A DNA stretch of 11,177 bases from Deltaproteobacteria bacterium (GCA_017860985.1 JAGFXG010000017.1:1-11177), one strand, 5' to 3'. Counted from the first letter of the stretch, positions 1-8,757 are shown. The notes: a model not told the origin generated them from the letters alone. Numbers and translations: made by a program.

Positions 1-177
1 GACCAGAAAAGCGATGATTACAACCGCATTTAACGTTTTAAACGCAAAACTTTTCAATTGGCCGGCACTTTCATGCCCCCCCTCGCCTCCGGAAGCAAAC
101 GCGACACAGACGGAAACGAGAACGATTAAAAGGGAAAGAAGAAGTGAAAAATGAGCGGATCTGGTCGATAATTTCAT
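1..177 (-). CDS. atpF: ATP synthase F0 subunit b, N-terminal part (runs off left edge)
   Basis: This is the first 59 codons of the b subunit, the peripheral-stalk protein that anchors F1 to the membrane F0 sector of ATP synthase. The start ATG (177-175) overlaps the TGA stop of the upstream b' gene (176-174), an ATGA arrangement that implies translational coupling. Residues about 10-28 form a hydrophobic segment ending in AFAS-GG, which looks like a cleavable signal peptide. A Gly/His/Glu-rich linker follows, and then the sequence LKSFAFKTLNAVVIIAFLV, which begins the true membrane segment of b. An extra N-terminal hydrophobic stretch of this kind is, as I recall, common in deltaproteobacterial AtpF. 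The identification rests on this N-terminus and on the neighbouring b' gene; the dimerisation and delta-binding regions lie outside the window. Confidence 0.85.
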   Translation of the reverse strand, partial: MKLSTRSAHFSLLLSLLIVLVSVCVAFASGGEGGHESAGQLKSFAFKTLNAVVIIAFLV

Positions 178-608
178 TGGACTCTCCTTCCCAGGACCTT
201 TTCAGCAATTTCCAGCGCGAGCGTACGGGACTGACCATGCAAAATCTTACGGGCCGCTTCCATTTCGGTATCCATCTTTTTCTGAGTTTCCTGAGCCATT
301 AAAGGTATTTCACTACGGATGGCGTCCAAAATACTTTTGGCCTGCTGGGTGCCTTCACCGATAATTTCCTTCTTCATGTCAGAGGCGCCCGACTTGGCTT
401 TGTTTAGCTTTTCATCATATTCGGCCGCCTTCTTGTTAACAGAATCCTTGAAAAGCGTAATTTCGTTTTGAAGCTCTTCAAGTTGTTTTTTACGGCGGTT
501 TATTATTGATAAAATAGGTTTATAAAGAAGATAATTGAGGATAAAAACCAAGGCTAAGAAATTAGCCATTTGAACCAAAAGCGTGAAATCAGGAATTACG
601 GTAACCAC
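174..608 (-). CDS. atpF': ATP synthase F0 subunit b' (second b-type subunit)
   Basis: The 144-residue protein has the layout of a b/b' subunit. It has one N-terminal membrane segment (about residues 8-30, through MANFLALVFILNYLLYKP), then a positively charged turn (NRRKK), then a long charged helix (about 40-140) rich in K, E, A and Q that would pair with subunit b to form the peripheral stalk. The C-terminus (LALEIAEKVLGRRVQ) matches the usual b-family ending. The start is GTG at 608-606, preceded by GAGGT with five to six bases of spacing; the next internal ATG (residue 14) would cut into the membrane segment. The gene overlaps atpF by four bases. Two different b subunits in tandem are typical of deltaproteobacteria, cyanobacteria and some phototrophs. 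As the first gene it probably opens the atp operon. Confidence 0.92.
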   Translation of the reverse strand: MVTVIPDFTLLVQMANFLALVFILNYLLYKPILSIINRRKKQLEELQNEITLFKDSVNKKAAEYDEKLNKAKSGASDMKKEIIGEGTQQAKSILDAIRSEIPLMAQETQKKMDTEMEAARKILHGQSRTLALEIAEKVLGRRVQ

Positions 609-634
609 AACTTACCTCGTCGATTGTTTTCAGA

Positions 635-679
635 GCTAATTGCCTCATAAATCACGTTTATGAAAAGAAGCAATTAAGC
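635..679 (-). promoter_or_regulatory. Predicted stem-loop in the atp operon leader
   Basis: The outer arms are gctaattgc (635-643) and gcaattaagc (670-679), complementary apart from one bulged base. The inner arms are cataaa (646-651) and tttatg (657-662), around a five-base loop. In the minus-strand RNA this folds into a two-tier hairpin ending about 26 bases before the b' start codon. It is not followed by a T-run, so it is unlikely to be a terminator. A role in mRNA stability or translation control is inference only. Confidence 0.4.
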
Positions 680-777
680 GTGAATTTATTTTTCCCTACA
701 TGTCAAACAGCGCATTCTCTGGCAGTGATGATTTTTCCAAGGACTAAAGCTCAAACCGGGTTTATGCTGAACCTAGC

Positions 778-797
778 CACACCGCGAGGACGGTGTG
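778..797. repeat. Perfect 7-bp inverted repeat (hairpin)
   Basis: The arms cacaccg (778-784) and cggtgtg (791-797) are perfectly complementary around a six-base loop. The GC-rich stem stands out in an AT-rich spacer. Neither strand has a T-run directly after it, so it is not a standard intrinsic terminator. It could be a protein binding site, a processing hairpin, or part of the end of the bactofilin transcript. Confidence 0.5.
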
Positions 798-826
798 TAT
801 TAATCATACCCTTGACTGGTTGTCAA
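798..826 (-). promoter_or_regulatory. Candidate atp operon promoter
   Basis: On the minus strand there is a perfect TTGACA at 826-821. Seventeen bases downstream lies only a weak -10 (TTAATA, 803-798). A better -10-like hexamer, TATGAT (808-803), is only 12 bases away, which is too close. The TTGACA box sits inside the short palindrome at 811-827. The position suits an atp promoter with a leader of about 180 bases, but the -10 assignment is uncertain. Confidence 0.3.
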
Positions 827-899
827 GCTTTTTTATGACCGACGGTCTAATTTTAACAAATCCGCTGTTCTGATAGTTGAAATAAGCATTTACAGGGTA

Positions 900-1277
900 T
901 TAATCCACTACGCCACCAATATTTTTTTGTTCTTTGAGCTCCTTCATTCTTGACGTTCCTTCAAAAAGTGCTCCCTCCTCCATAACAAAAACCGGTGTCC
1001 TTACATCACCGGTTAACCTTCCTGTGGCATGGATATTTAATTTATCTTTGACATCAACCTTGCCTTCCACTTCACCACCTACATGGACACTGTGAACATT
1101 GATATTTGCCTTCACCACGGCGCCTTCTCCAATATCCAACGAACCCTCTCCGAAAATTTCTCCCTGAAAGTCTCCATCGATACGCACATTGCCTTTAAAG
1201 ATAAGTTTGCCGCTGAATTCAGCCCCTTTCCCCAGAAAAGCTTTTGTATCTTCAACATGTTTATTTTTATTCCACAT
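900..1277 (-). CDS. Bactofilin family cytoskeletal protein
   Basis: The 125-residue protein has the bactofilin (DUF583) fold signature: a short charged N-terminal tail (about 1-15), then a core of about 95 residues made of short glycine-punctuated beta repeats (GKLIFKGNVRIDGDFQGEI, followed by similar turns around VKANINVHSVHVGGEVEGKV and LNIHATGRLTGDV), then a charged C-terminal tail. Bactofilins polymerise without nucleotide into filaments through a right-handed beta-helix, and in several bacteria they localise cell-wall enzymes. There is no membrane segment. The ATG start is preceded by AAGGAG at seven bases. It lies 34 bases after rodA and is the last gene of the mre-rod operon, which supports a cell-shape role. 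It is of ordinary size for a short bactofilin. Confidence 0.93.
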   Translation of the reverse strand: MWNKNKHVEDTKAFLGKGAEFSGKLIFKGNVRIDGDFQGEIFGEGSLDIGEGAVVKANINVHSVHVGGEVEGKVDVKDKLNIHATGRLTGDVRTPVFVMEEGALFEGTSRMKELKEQKNIGGVVD

Positions 1278-1311
1278 GACCTTCTCCTTTCGATGATATC
1301 AGAGAACCCTC

Positions 1312-2427
1312 TCAGCGCTGCAGAATAAATCTGCGCACGCTGACATTCATCAACAAGCCTATCGCTCCCAGTAATGTAAACATTGCCGAACCGCCGTAAC
1401 TGATAAAAGGCAGCGGAATGCCCACAACAGGCATCATTCCCAGAACCATGCCCATGTTTATGACCATCTGCCAGGCAATCAGCGAGGTAATGCCAAACGC
1501 CAGTATCGTGCCCAATAAATCTTTTGAATGCAAGGCAATTCTCAGCCCCCAGATGAGCAGAAATAAAAACATGACCACCAGCACCAGGCCGCCTGCAAAT
1601 CCCCATTCCTCGGCAAACACGGAAAAAACAAAATCGGTCTGCTGTTCAGGTAAATACTTCAGCTGGGTTTGAGAACCTTTTAAGAAACCCTTCCCCAGAA
1701 ACCCGCCGGAACCAATTGCGATCATGGATTGGATGATGTGGTAACCGGTGCCCAGGGGGTCACTCTCCGGCGAAATAAACGTCAGCAATCTGTCTTTCTG
1801 ATAATCTTTTAAAAAAATCCAGGCCACGGGCATCATGGCCAAAATACCGGTGGCGGCGATAAGAACAGACTTCCAGTTCATGCCAATAAACAGAACGATC
1901 GAGGCGAAAACGATGATAATAATCAGTGCCGTTCCCAAATCCGGCTGCTTCAGGATCAAAACGCAGGGAATCATGACCATAATAAAAGGAACAAACAATT
2001 CCCGAAGGAGGTACGGTTCATGGGATTTATGATCATCAAAATAACGGGCCAGGGCGATGATAATGGTAACCTTCATTAATTCTGAAGGTTGAAATAGAAT
2101 AAATCCGAAAGAGATCCATCTCTGTGCTCCATTTGCTGTATGACCGAATAAAGCCACGTAAATCAGGGATGCAATCGAGACCGCGTAAATGAAATAGGCA
2201 AAACGATTGATCATCCGGTAGTCAATGAGGAAAGTAAACAGCATAAACACCAGCCCCATGGCCATCCACTGCAGCTGTTTCAGATACAGCGGTGACTGAT
2301 TACCGCCGAGGCTGAAGCCGGTCGAATAAATATTGATGACACCGATGGCGCAGATCGACATCACCAGCGCCAGGAGCGTCCAGTCAAAGTTCTGGAGTAT
2401 GCGACGATCATATTTTAAAAAAATCAT
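1312..2427 (-). CDS. rodA: Rod-shape peptidoglycan glycosyltransferase RodA (SEDS family)
   Basis: RodA polymerises lipid II into glycan strands for side-wall growth, in a complex with PBP2. The 371-residue protein is almost entirely hydrophobic, with about ten membrane segments starting near residue 17. Family motifs are present: RWISFG near 103, FQPSELMK (112-119), KQPDLGTA (160-167), and the loop GSGGFLGKGFLKGSQTQ before LPEQQTDFVFSV. D265 in that last stretch matches the catalytic aspartate of RodA by alignment of the motif. The C-terminal GIPLPFISYGGSAM motif is also intact. Length is normal for the family. The ATG is preceded by AGAGGGG. The gene begins 40 bases after mrdA and is followed by bactofilin 34 bases on. 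The pairing with mrdA argues for RodA rather than FtsW. Confidence 0.96.
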   Translation of the reverse strand: MIFLKYDRRILQNFDWTLLALVMSICAIGVINIYSTGFSLGGNQSPLYLKQLQWMAMGLVFMLFTFLIDYRMINRFAYFIYAVSIASLIYVALFGHTANGAQRWISFGFILFQPSELMKVTIIIALARYFDDHKSHEPYLLRELFVPFIMVMIPCVLILKQPDLGTALIIIIVFASIVLFIGMNWKSVLIAATGILAMMPVAWIFLKDYQKDRLLTFISPESDPLGTGYHIIQSMIAIGSGGFLGKGFLKGSQTQLKYLPEQQTDFVFSVFAEEWGFAGGLVLVVMFLFLLIWGLRIALHSKDLLGTILAFGITSLIAWQMVINMGMVLGMMPVVGIPLPFISYGGSAMFTLLGAIGLLMNVSVRRFILQR

Positions 2428-2467
2428 TTCCCCTCTTTAGATAACATACCGCCTTAAAGCACCGGAG

Positions 2468-4369
2468 TCATTCAAGGGTCAATCCTTTCGCAGCATGACC
2501 GTCCGTCAAGGGATTGACGGCGACCTGCGGCGCCTTTCCTTTATGTTTGCCTTCGAAATAGGCGTTGAGAATTTTCCGGGCAATCGGGGCGGCTACAGCC
2601 CCCCCTCCTCCTGCGTTTTCAGCAATCACCGCCACAACAATTTCCGGACTTTTCATGGGAGCATAGCATGCAAATAAAGCATGGTCTTTATAGATTGCAG
2701 ACAATTTTCTCAGACGGCGGATTCTGGCGTCCTGCGAAAGACCGACAACCTGCGATGTCCCCGTTTTACCGCATACGTCGGCACCTGATATGAGTGCTCT
2801 GGAACCGGTGCCACCCGGTTCATTCACAACCGCCCATAAACCGCGACTGATGACATCCATCGTCCACCGGCTCAAGGCAAGGTCTCCCGTTTTTTCGGGT
2901 AAATATTCCTTTTCGATGGTACCGTCAGACGACTCGATCCTCTTCACAAGATGAGGTCTCCACAGGTTACCGCCATTGGCCAGAGCACCGTATGCCTGTG
3001 CCAGTTGAAGCGGAGTGGTTAAATTGAAGCCCTGGCCGATGGCTATCGATATGGTTTCACCAAGCTGCCAGGGTTGTTTCATTCGCGCCAGCTTCCAGTC
3101 CCGCGTGGGAACAATCCCTTTCCTTTCGTGGGCAAGCTCAATGCCGGTCAAGTCACCCAGGCCGAACCGCCTGGCATATTTTGCTATGGTATCCACACCC
3201 AGCATTTTCCCGACAGTATAAAAATAAACGTCACAAGACTGCACAAGCGCCCTGTGCAGATTTACCGACCCATGGCCATGCTTATTCCAGCAGTGATAGA
3301 CTCTGTTGCCCAGTTCGAAAGATCCATTGCAGTGTATCCTGGTTTCGGGCTTGACAATTCCTTCTTCCAGCGCGGCCGCCGCCACAATCAGTTTATAGGT
3401 GGAGCCGGGAGGATACTGCCCGGAAATGGCTTTGTTGGACAAAGGGTTCAACGGATTTTTCTGCAGTTTCACCCATTCTTTATACGCAATGCCGCTGTTG
3501 AACAGATTCGGATCAAACGAAGGCAGGCTGACCATTGCCAGTATGGAACCGTCACGCGGGTCCATCGCGACAGCCGCACCTGAAAGACCAGCAAAAGCTT
3601 CCCAGGCCGCCTTCTGCAACGCCAAATCAATCGTCAGAATTACATTGGAGCCGGCAACAGGATCAATCCGCCCAAGGTTCTTTATGACCTTGCCGCGGGC
3701 ATTGACTTCAATCAGCTCATTGCCCCGGCGTCCACGGATATAGGCGTCATATACTTTTTCGATGCCGGACTTCCCCGTAATATCGCCGGACGAATATTCT
3801 TCTGACTCCGTAAGTTCCTCTCTGCTGACCTCGCCCGTATAGCCGATAATCGGCGCGATGAACTCTCCATCCAGATAAAACCGAATCGGCGTCACATCCA
3901 CATAAACACCCGGCAGATCAACAGCATTCGTTTCCACCAGGGCAACCTTTTCCATGCTGACATTTTTTTCCAGCCGAACGGGAAGATAGGACTTGACCGT
4001 CTTGGGAAAAGGCTGATCGGATGCATAATCAACCGACCTGGTTTTATAAATATCTTTTATTTTCTGAACGAGCGACTCGGGATTGACGCCTTTTGTGGGC
4101 ATATACAACACATCAAATGAAGGACGGTTCTCCGCTATGATCCGACCGTTGCGATCCATCACCAGGCCCCGCAGCGGCTGGATTTTACGGAAACGAACAG
4201 CATTGTTTTCCGACCGCTGCTTGAGTTCATCCCCCTTGATGACCTGCAAATGCCAGAGGCGCACTGTCAAAACTAACAGAGCCAGGCAAACCAGCATCAT
4301 GACGATTTTAAGTTTTTGACGAAACTCAGCCGGTCCAGGTCCGTTGCGGAGTTTGTATAGTTTTTCCAT
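2468..4369 (-). CDS. mrdA: Penicillin-binding protein 2 (peptidoglycan DD-transpeptidase)
   Basis: PBP2 crosslinks glycan made by RodA during elongation and is the target of mecillinam in E. coli. The 633 residues show one membrane anchor (about 21-42), a pedestal/dimer domain (about 60-235) beginning with the conserved LRGLVMDRNGRIIAENRPSF, and a transpeptidase domain (about 265-600). The active-site motifs are all present: S323-T-Y-K326 in PPGSTYK, S378-C-D380, and K535-T-G-T538. The length equals that of E. coli PBP2. The start ATG at 4369 has AGAAGG about eight bases upstream and lies inside mreD, giving a 44-base overlap. The next ATG is inside the membrane anchor, so the overlap is probably real. 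Neighbours mreD and rodA fit the elongasome role. Confidence 0.97.
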   Translation of the reverse strand: MEKLYKLRNGPGPAEFRQKLKIVMMLVCLALLVLTVRLWHLQVIKGDELKQRSENNAVRFRKIQPLRGLVMDRNGRIIAENRPSFDVLYMPTKGVNPESLVQKIKDIYKTRSVDYASDQPFPKTVKSYLPVRLEKNVSMEKVALVETNAVDLPGVYVDVTPIRFYLDGEFIAPIIGYTGEVSREELTESEEYSSGDITGKSGIEKVYDAYIRGRRGNELIEVNARGKVIKNLGRIDPVAGSNVILTIDLALQKAAWEAFAGLSGAAVAMDPRDGSILAMVSLPSFDPNLFNSGIAYKEWVKLQKNPLNPLSNKAISGQYPPGSTYKLIVAAAALEEGIVKPETRIHCNGSFELGNRVYHCWNKHGHGSVNLHRALVQSCDVYFYTVGKMLGVDTIAKYARRFGLGDLTGIELAHERKGIVPTRDWKLARMKQPWQLGETISIAIGQGFNLTTPLQLAQAYGALANGGNLWRPHLVKRIESSDGTIEKEYLPEKTGDLALSRWTMDVISRGLWAVVNEPGGTGSRALISGADVCGKTGTSQVVGLSQDARIRRLRKLSAIYKDHALFACYAPMKSPEIVVAVIAENAGGGGAVAAPIARKILNAYFEGKHKGKAPQVAVNPLTDGHAAKGLTLE

Positions 4370-4847
4370 ACTTCAAACCTTCTGTCTTGCTCATCACATA
4401 GAAAAAGCCAACGGAAAGAACACTGGTCAGTAAAGCCTGTAAAACCGAGACGAGCAGCACATCGTCCGACAAATCAAAATTAAACACAAAGGCATACAGC
4501 AAAACCAGCGCCAGAGATTCCATAAGAGAACAAATCAAGCTGACGAAAAAAATAATATACAGCTTTTCCGATGCAACGCGCAATGAAACAAAAAAAACCA
4601 TCAGGAAAATAAGCAAGTAAAAAAGGGTGAACAACCCCAGCGTTGCTCCGTACAGACAATCAAAGGCAAATCCCATCACGCACGCCAGGGTGATCCCTTT
4701 CACTAAATCCAGTCGGAATCCGGCATAGATCACGGCAACCAGGGATAGTTCAAGGGTCAGCCATCCGGAAAAAAAGATATCGGCCAGGGTGGTTTGCAAT
4801 ACAACCAGTAAAATTGCGGCAAAGGGCAACAGGATATAATAAATCAT
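4326..4847 (-). CDS. mreD: Rod shape-determining protein MreD
   Basis: The 173-residue protein is very hydrophobic, with about five membrane segments, and has the MreD family length and pattern (LPFAAILLVVLQTTLAD at the start, then a YAGFRLDLVKGITLACVMGF region). MreD is an inner-membrane component of the elongasome that binds MreC. Sequence conservation in this family is weak, so the call depends largely on position between mreC and mrdA. The ATG overlaps the mreC stop as ATGA (4847-4844), with AAGGA within the last codons of mreC as ribosome binding site. The last 14 codons or so overlap the start of mrdA in another frame; that tail (EGLKYGKTIQTPQRTWTG) is hydrophilic. Confidence 0.92.
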   Translation of the reverse strand: MIYYILLPFAAILLVVLQTTLADIFFSGWLTLELSLVAVIYAGFRLDLVKGITLACVMGFAFDCLYGATLGLFTLFYLLIFLMVFFVSLRVASEKLYIIFFVSLICSLMESLALVLLYAFVFNFDLSDDVLLVSVLQALLTSVLSVGFFYVMSKTEGLKYGKTIQTPQRTWTG

Positions 4848-5689
4848 TCTTCCTTCATCTCCCGCCGATCACGTTCCTGTTGTTCGGCCGCTAAAACCAT
4901 CACCTCCTCCACTGACGCCAAATCAGCAAATGGGGCCACATGGATTTTTGAAAACAACCCTGCATCCAGACGGTTTACATAGCTAACCTTGCCGACAAGG
5001 AGTCCTTTGGGAAAAATGTTGCTCAGTCCGGATGTCACAACCACATCCCCTTCCCTGACATCCTGAATTTTGGGAACATACCTGACCACGCAGCCCCGTG
5101 ATCCGGCACCGCGGGCAATTCCCTGGACACGTGTCCGCTGGATTAAAACATCGACGTTGGAATTTTCATCAATCAGCAGCAGGACTTTTGAGCTGTGCCA
5201 GGAAACATCCGTTAGTCTTCCAATTAATCCCGGCGAAACAAGGACCGGCATCCCGGGCTCCAGGCCATGCGTTTTACCCTTGTCAATCCAGAGCGTTTTA
5301 GAAATAACCGACAGTTCCTTGCCAATGACCCGCGCGGCGATGAAACGGTGCGGATAAGTATCCTGCAGGGACAGTAATTTTTTTAATCTTTGCGTTTCCA
5401 GGTTTCCCTCTTTATACAGGATCAATTCCTCCTGGAGTGCGGCCATTTTACTTTTCAGTTTTCGGTTTTCGTCTTCCAGACCCACCAGGTGAATATAGCG
5501 TTTCCAGGCGCTTTTCACATTTGAGACAGACAAGTTGAAAACTTTCTGAAAGGGTGTCGCAGCCTCCAGTGCCATGTTTTTCAAGACACTGGTTCCCGTA
5601 TCGTACATTAAATTATACGAAAGAAGGATGAGGGTGGCGGCAATAATTGCACCAACAAGGATGACGGTCCGATAATTCTTTAAAAACAT
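4844..5689 (-). CDS. mreC: Rod shape-determining protein MreC
   Basis: MreC is the bitopic periplasmic scaffold of the elongasome; it activates PBP2-RodA and links to MreB and MreD. The 281 residues comprise a short cytoplasmic tail, one membrane segment (about 8-26), a predicted coiled coil (about 70-108, ending ETQRLKKLLSLQ), and the two beta-barrel domains (about 115-265) with typical phrases such as IDKGKTHGLEPGMPV, GLIGRL and VVTSGLSNIFPKGLLVGKV. The acidic tail RDRREMKEE overlaps the mreD start. Length is usual for non-enteric MreC. The ATG has AGG six bases upstream. It lies 56 bases after mreB. Confidence 0.96.
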   Translation of the reverse strand: MFLKNYRTVILVGAIIAATLILLSYNLMYDTGTSVLKNMALEAATPFQKVFNLSVSNVKSAWKRYIHLVGLEDENRKLKSKMAALQEELILYKEGNLETQRLKKLLSLQDTYPHRFIAARVIGKELSVISKTLWIDKGKTHGLEPGMPVLVSPGLIGRLTDVSWHSSKVLLLIDENSNVDVLIQRTRVQGIARGAGSRGCVVRYVPKIQDVREGDVVVTSGLSNIFPKGLLVGKVSYVNRLDAGLFSKIHVAPFADLASVEEVMVLAAEQQERDRREMKEE

Positions 5690-5745
5690 TTTCTACCTGG
5701 TATCTTCCGCCAATGAAAAAATAACAAGCTGTCTGACAAACGAGA

Positions 5746-6863
<1,118 letters not shown>

Positions 6864-6965
6864 CGCATTTTTAAAATGTATTTGCATTTTGGAAATGACT
6901 GTAATACTAACGGCATAGTTTTTACAGATGTTAGGATATCTTCTATTCATTTTCGAGGTGATTTT

Positions 6966-8564
6966 ATGCTTAAGTTTTTCCGTAAACACGCGCGGGGCTG
7001 GTTCATGCTGATCTTCATGGCCATCATCATTTTTGTTTTTGTCCTTTATTTCGGCACAGACAGAGGCGCACAGACAGCCAATGCCCTCGCCATCGTTGAT
7101 GATGTCGTCATCAGCGAAGCCGATTATTACAATGAATACTCCAAACTGACGGACATGGTGAGAGAACGATATGGCGGCGCCCTCACTGCGGATATGCTCA
7201 AGCAGATGGATCTGAAAAAGGTGGCCTACGACAACATTATCAACCGCCAGATCATCATCGCCAAGGCAAATGATCTGAAACTCAAAATATCCGATAACGA
7301 ACTGAAAGAATTGCTTACGACAATGCCCGCTCTGCAGACAGATGGGAAATTCGACAGCTACAAGTACAAGCAGCTGTTACGTTACAATAAAATGACCGCC
7401 GAGGCATTTGAAGCCGGACAGAAAATCAGCATGGCAGCCGGCAAAATTGAATCCATTATCCGTGAAGGCATCAAGCTGTCTGATCAGGAGGTGCTGGACC
7501 TGTACGCCCTGCAAAATCAAAAAATCAATCTTAATTTTGTCCAGATCTCAGGCGCTGACGTAACCGGACGTGTCAAACCCACAACCGGCGACCTTGAAGA
7601 CTATCTCAAGAAGAACAGCAGTGCCTTCCGAGTTCCCGAGCAGGTAAAAGTAAAATACTTGTACTTTGACGCCGACAGGTTTTTTACAGGCGAAATCAGT
7701 CCATCGGATATCCGGGATTATTACAACCGCATGAAAGAAAATTTTAAGGACAAGGACGACAAACCCTTGGGGCTGGAGGAAGCCACCCCAATGATCATCA
7801 AAGAGATGAAGAAAAGCCGCGGAATGCAGAACGCTTACACCCAGGCGAAAACAGCGCACGACACAATCTATCAGGAAGAAAACTTTGACGCCTATGCCGC
7901 AAAGAATAACCTCAGCATTCTGGTAACGGATTTCTTCCCCCTTAATCAGCCGCCGGAGGTCTTCTCTTCCGTGAAAGACCTGGCAAAAGAACTGACGGGG
8001 CTGGAAAAGAAAGATATCAGCAAAGTTCTGACCGCCGACAACGGCTACTACGTCATTCGCATTGAAGATAAAAAAGCGGCCTACACACCTGAACTGAAAA
8101 CCATTGAAAATGCGGTAATGCAGAGCTATCTAAAGACCGAACAGGATAGAATCGCCTCTGATGATGCCAAGGCAATGCTCGCCAGGCTTCAAAAAGGAGA
8201 ATCCCTTGAAAAAGTGGCCGCTGAAAAAGGCTACCAGATCCAGGAAACCGGGTTATTCCAACCCGGCAATACCATTCCTAAACTCGGCTCGCATCCGGAA
8301 ACCATGGAAAAGCTGCTGTCTTTGTCTCCGGGTCATCCTTATCCGGAAAGTCCTCTCAAGCTCGACAGCACATATGTCATCTTCAAACTCAAAGAGATAA
8401 GCGCTCTGGACATGAATGATTTTGAAGTCAAAAAAGAGACGTACCGGAAAATGGCAATGAATTTGAAGCGAGAGGAAGCAATGAAAGCGTGGATGGAAGG
8501 CAACAAAACCGAAATGATCAGGGAAAAACGGCTTAAAATCAAAAAAGAAGCAAAAGATTTATAG
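6966..8564 (+). CDS. PpiD/SurA-like membrane-anchored periplasmic chaperone lacking a parvulin domain
   Basis: The predicted 532-residue protein has a short basic N-terminus, one membrane anchor (about 11-30), a SurA-N-type chaperone domain (about 38-180, with AIVDDVVISEADYYNEYSK and a helical region), and a C-terminal half matching the last part of PpiD (about 305-395, including DISKVLTADNGYYVIRIEDKK). PpiD-type proteins assist folding of newly translocated proteins at the Sec exit. The parvulin (PPIC) domain expected between about residues 230 and 300 is absent: no HILV-type motif is seen, only a charged helical stretch (ISPSDIRDYYNRMKENF). It is therefore probably a chaperone without prolyl isomerase activity. 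I chose the ATG at 6966 because GAGGTG lies just upstream and the anchor follows directly. The frame is open back to 6585, but that extension overlaps mreB antisense. Length is shorter than the 623 residues of E. coli PpiD. Confidence 0.85.
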   Translation: MLKFFRKHARGWFMLIFMAIIIFVFVLYFGTDRGAQTANALAIVDDVVISEADYYNEYSKLTDMVRERYGGALTADMLKQMDLKKVAYDNIINRQIIIAKANDLKLKISDNELKELLTTMPALQTDGKFDSYKYKQLLRYNKMTAEAFEAGQKISMAAGKIESIIREGIKLSDQEVLDLYALQNQKINLNFVQISGADVTGRVKPTTGDLEDYLKKNSSAFRVPEQVKVKYLYFDADRFFTGEISPSDIRDYYNRMKENFKDKDDKPLGLEEATPMIIKEMKKSRGMQNAYTQAKTAHDTIYQEENFDAYAAKNNLSILVTDFFPLNQPPEVFSSVKDLAKELTGLEKKDISKVLTADNGYYVIRIEDKKAAYTPELKTIENAVMQSYLKTEQDRIASDDAKAMLARLQKGESLEKVAAEKGYQIQETGLFQPGNTIPKLGSHPETMEKLLSLSPGHPYPESPLKLDSTYVIFKLKEISALDMNDFEVKKETYRKMAMNLKREEAMKAWMEGNKTEMIREKRLKIKKEAKDL

Positions 8565-8612
8565 CCGGCACATTCGTCATTCCATACTCAATGATTTCTA
8601 TTGATCAACATA

Positions 8613-8648
8613 AAAAAGGGAAGAACGATGAGATCGTCTTCCCTTTTT
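8613..8648. terminator. Strong, probably bidirectional intrinsic terminator
   Basis: The arms aaaaagggaagaacgat (8613-8629) and atcgtcttcccttttt (8633-8648) are complementary except for one bulged A, giving about 16 pairs around a loop of three bases. A T-run ends the stem on the plus strand and an A-run on the left supplies the T-run on the minus strand. It would end the ppiD-like transcript and, from the other side, the tRNA-Ala transcript. Confidence 0.9.
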
Positions 8649-8654
8649 GAATTA

Positions 8655-8730
8655 TGGTGGAGATGAGCGGGATCGAACCGCTGGCCTCTTGAATGCCATT
8701 CAAGCGCTCTCCCAGCTGAGCTACACCCCC
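8655..8730 (-). tRNA. tRNA-Ala (anticodon GGC)
   Basis: The 76-base minus-strand gene folds as a complete cloverleaf. The acceptor arm pairs GGGGGTG with CATCTCC and includes the G3:U70 wobble that identifies alanine tRNAs. The D arm is AGCTCAGCTGGGAGAGCGC. The anticodon stem CTTGA/TCAAG holds the loop ATGGCAT, so the anticodon is GGC, reading GCC and GCU. The T arm is AGCGG-TTCGATC-CCGCT. The 3' CCA is encoded (8657-8655). It is followed by the shared terminator. Confidence 0.97.
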
Positions 8731-8757
8731 ATTTTCGGCATCCGGATTAGAGAGGCC

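Larger units (their letters stand above)
609..899. other. Intergenic region between bactofilin stop and atp operon start
   Basis: This 291-base AT-rich spacer holds no convincing gene. Read on the minus strand it must contain the 3' end of the shape-operon transcript and the promoter and leader of the atp operon. It holds a perfect 7-bp hairpin (778-797), a short palindrome CTTGAC-5-GTCAAG (811-827) overlapping a TTGACA box, and a larger stem-loop (635-679) just upstream of the b' ribosome binding site. No hairpin followed by a T-run on the minus strand was found, so where the upstream operon ends is not resolved. Confidence 0.7.

Noticed and set aside
701..706. A second TTGACA box on the minus strand upstream of the b' gene
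   Set aside because: No -10-like hexamer lies 16-18 bases downstream (the sequence there is TCACGC), so I do not call a promoter.
1112..1606. A 164-codon minus-strand frame overlapping rodA and bactofilin
   Set aside because: It lies in another frame over the well-conserved rodA 3' end, has an odd His/Cys/Gly-rich composition, and matches no family.
3074..3583. A 169-codon plus-strand frame antisense to mrdA
   Set aside because: It is a shadow of the transpeptidase domain, with no ribosome binding site and no recognisable domain.
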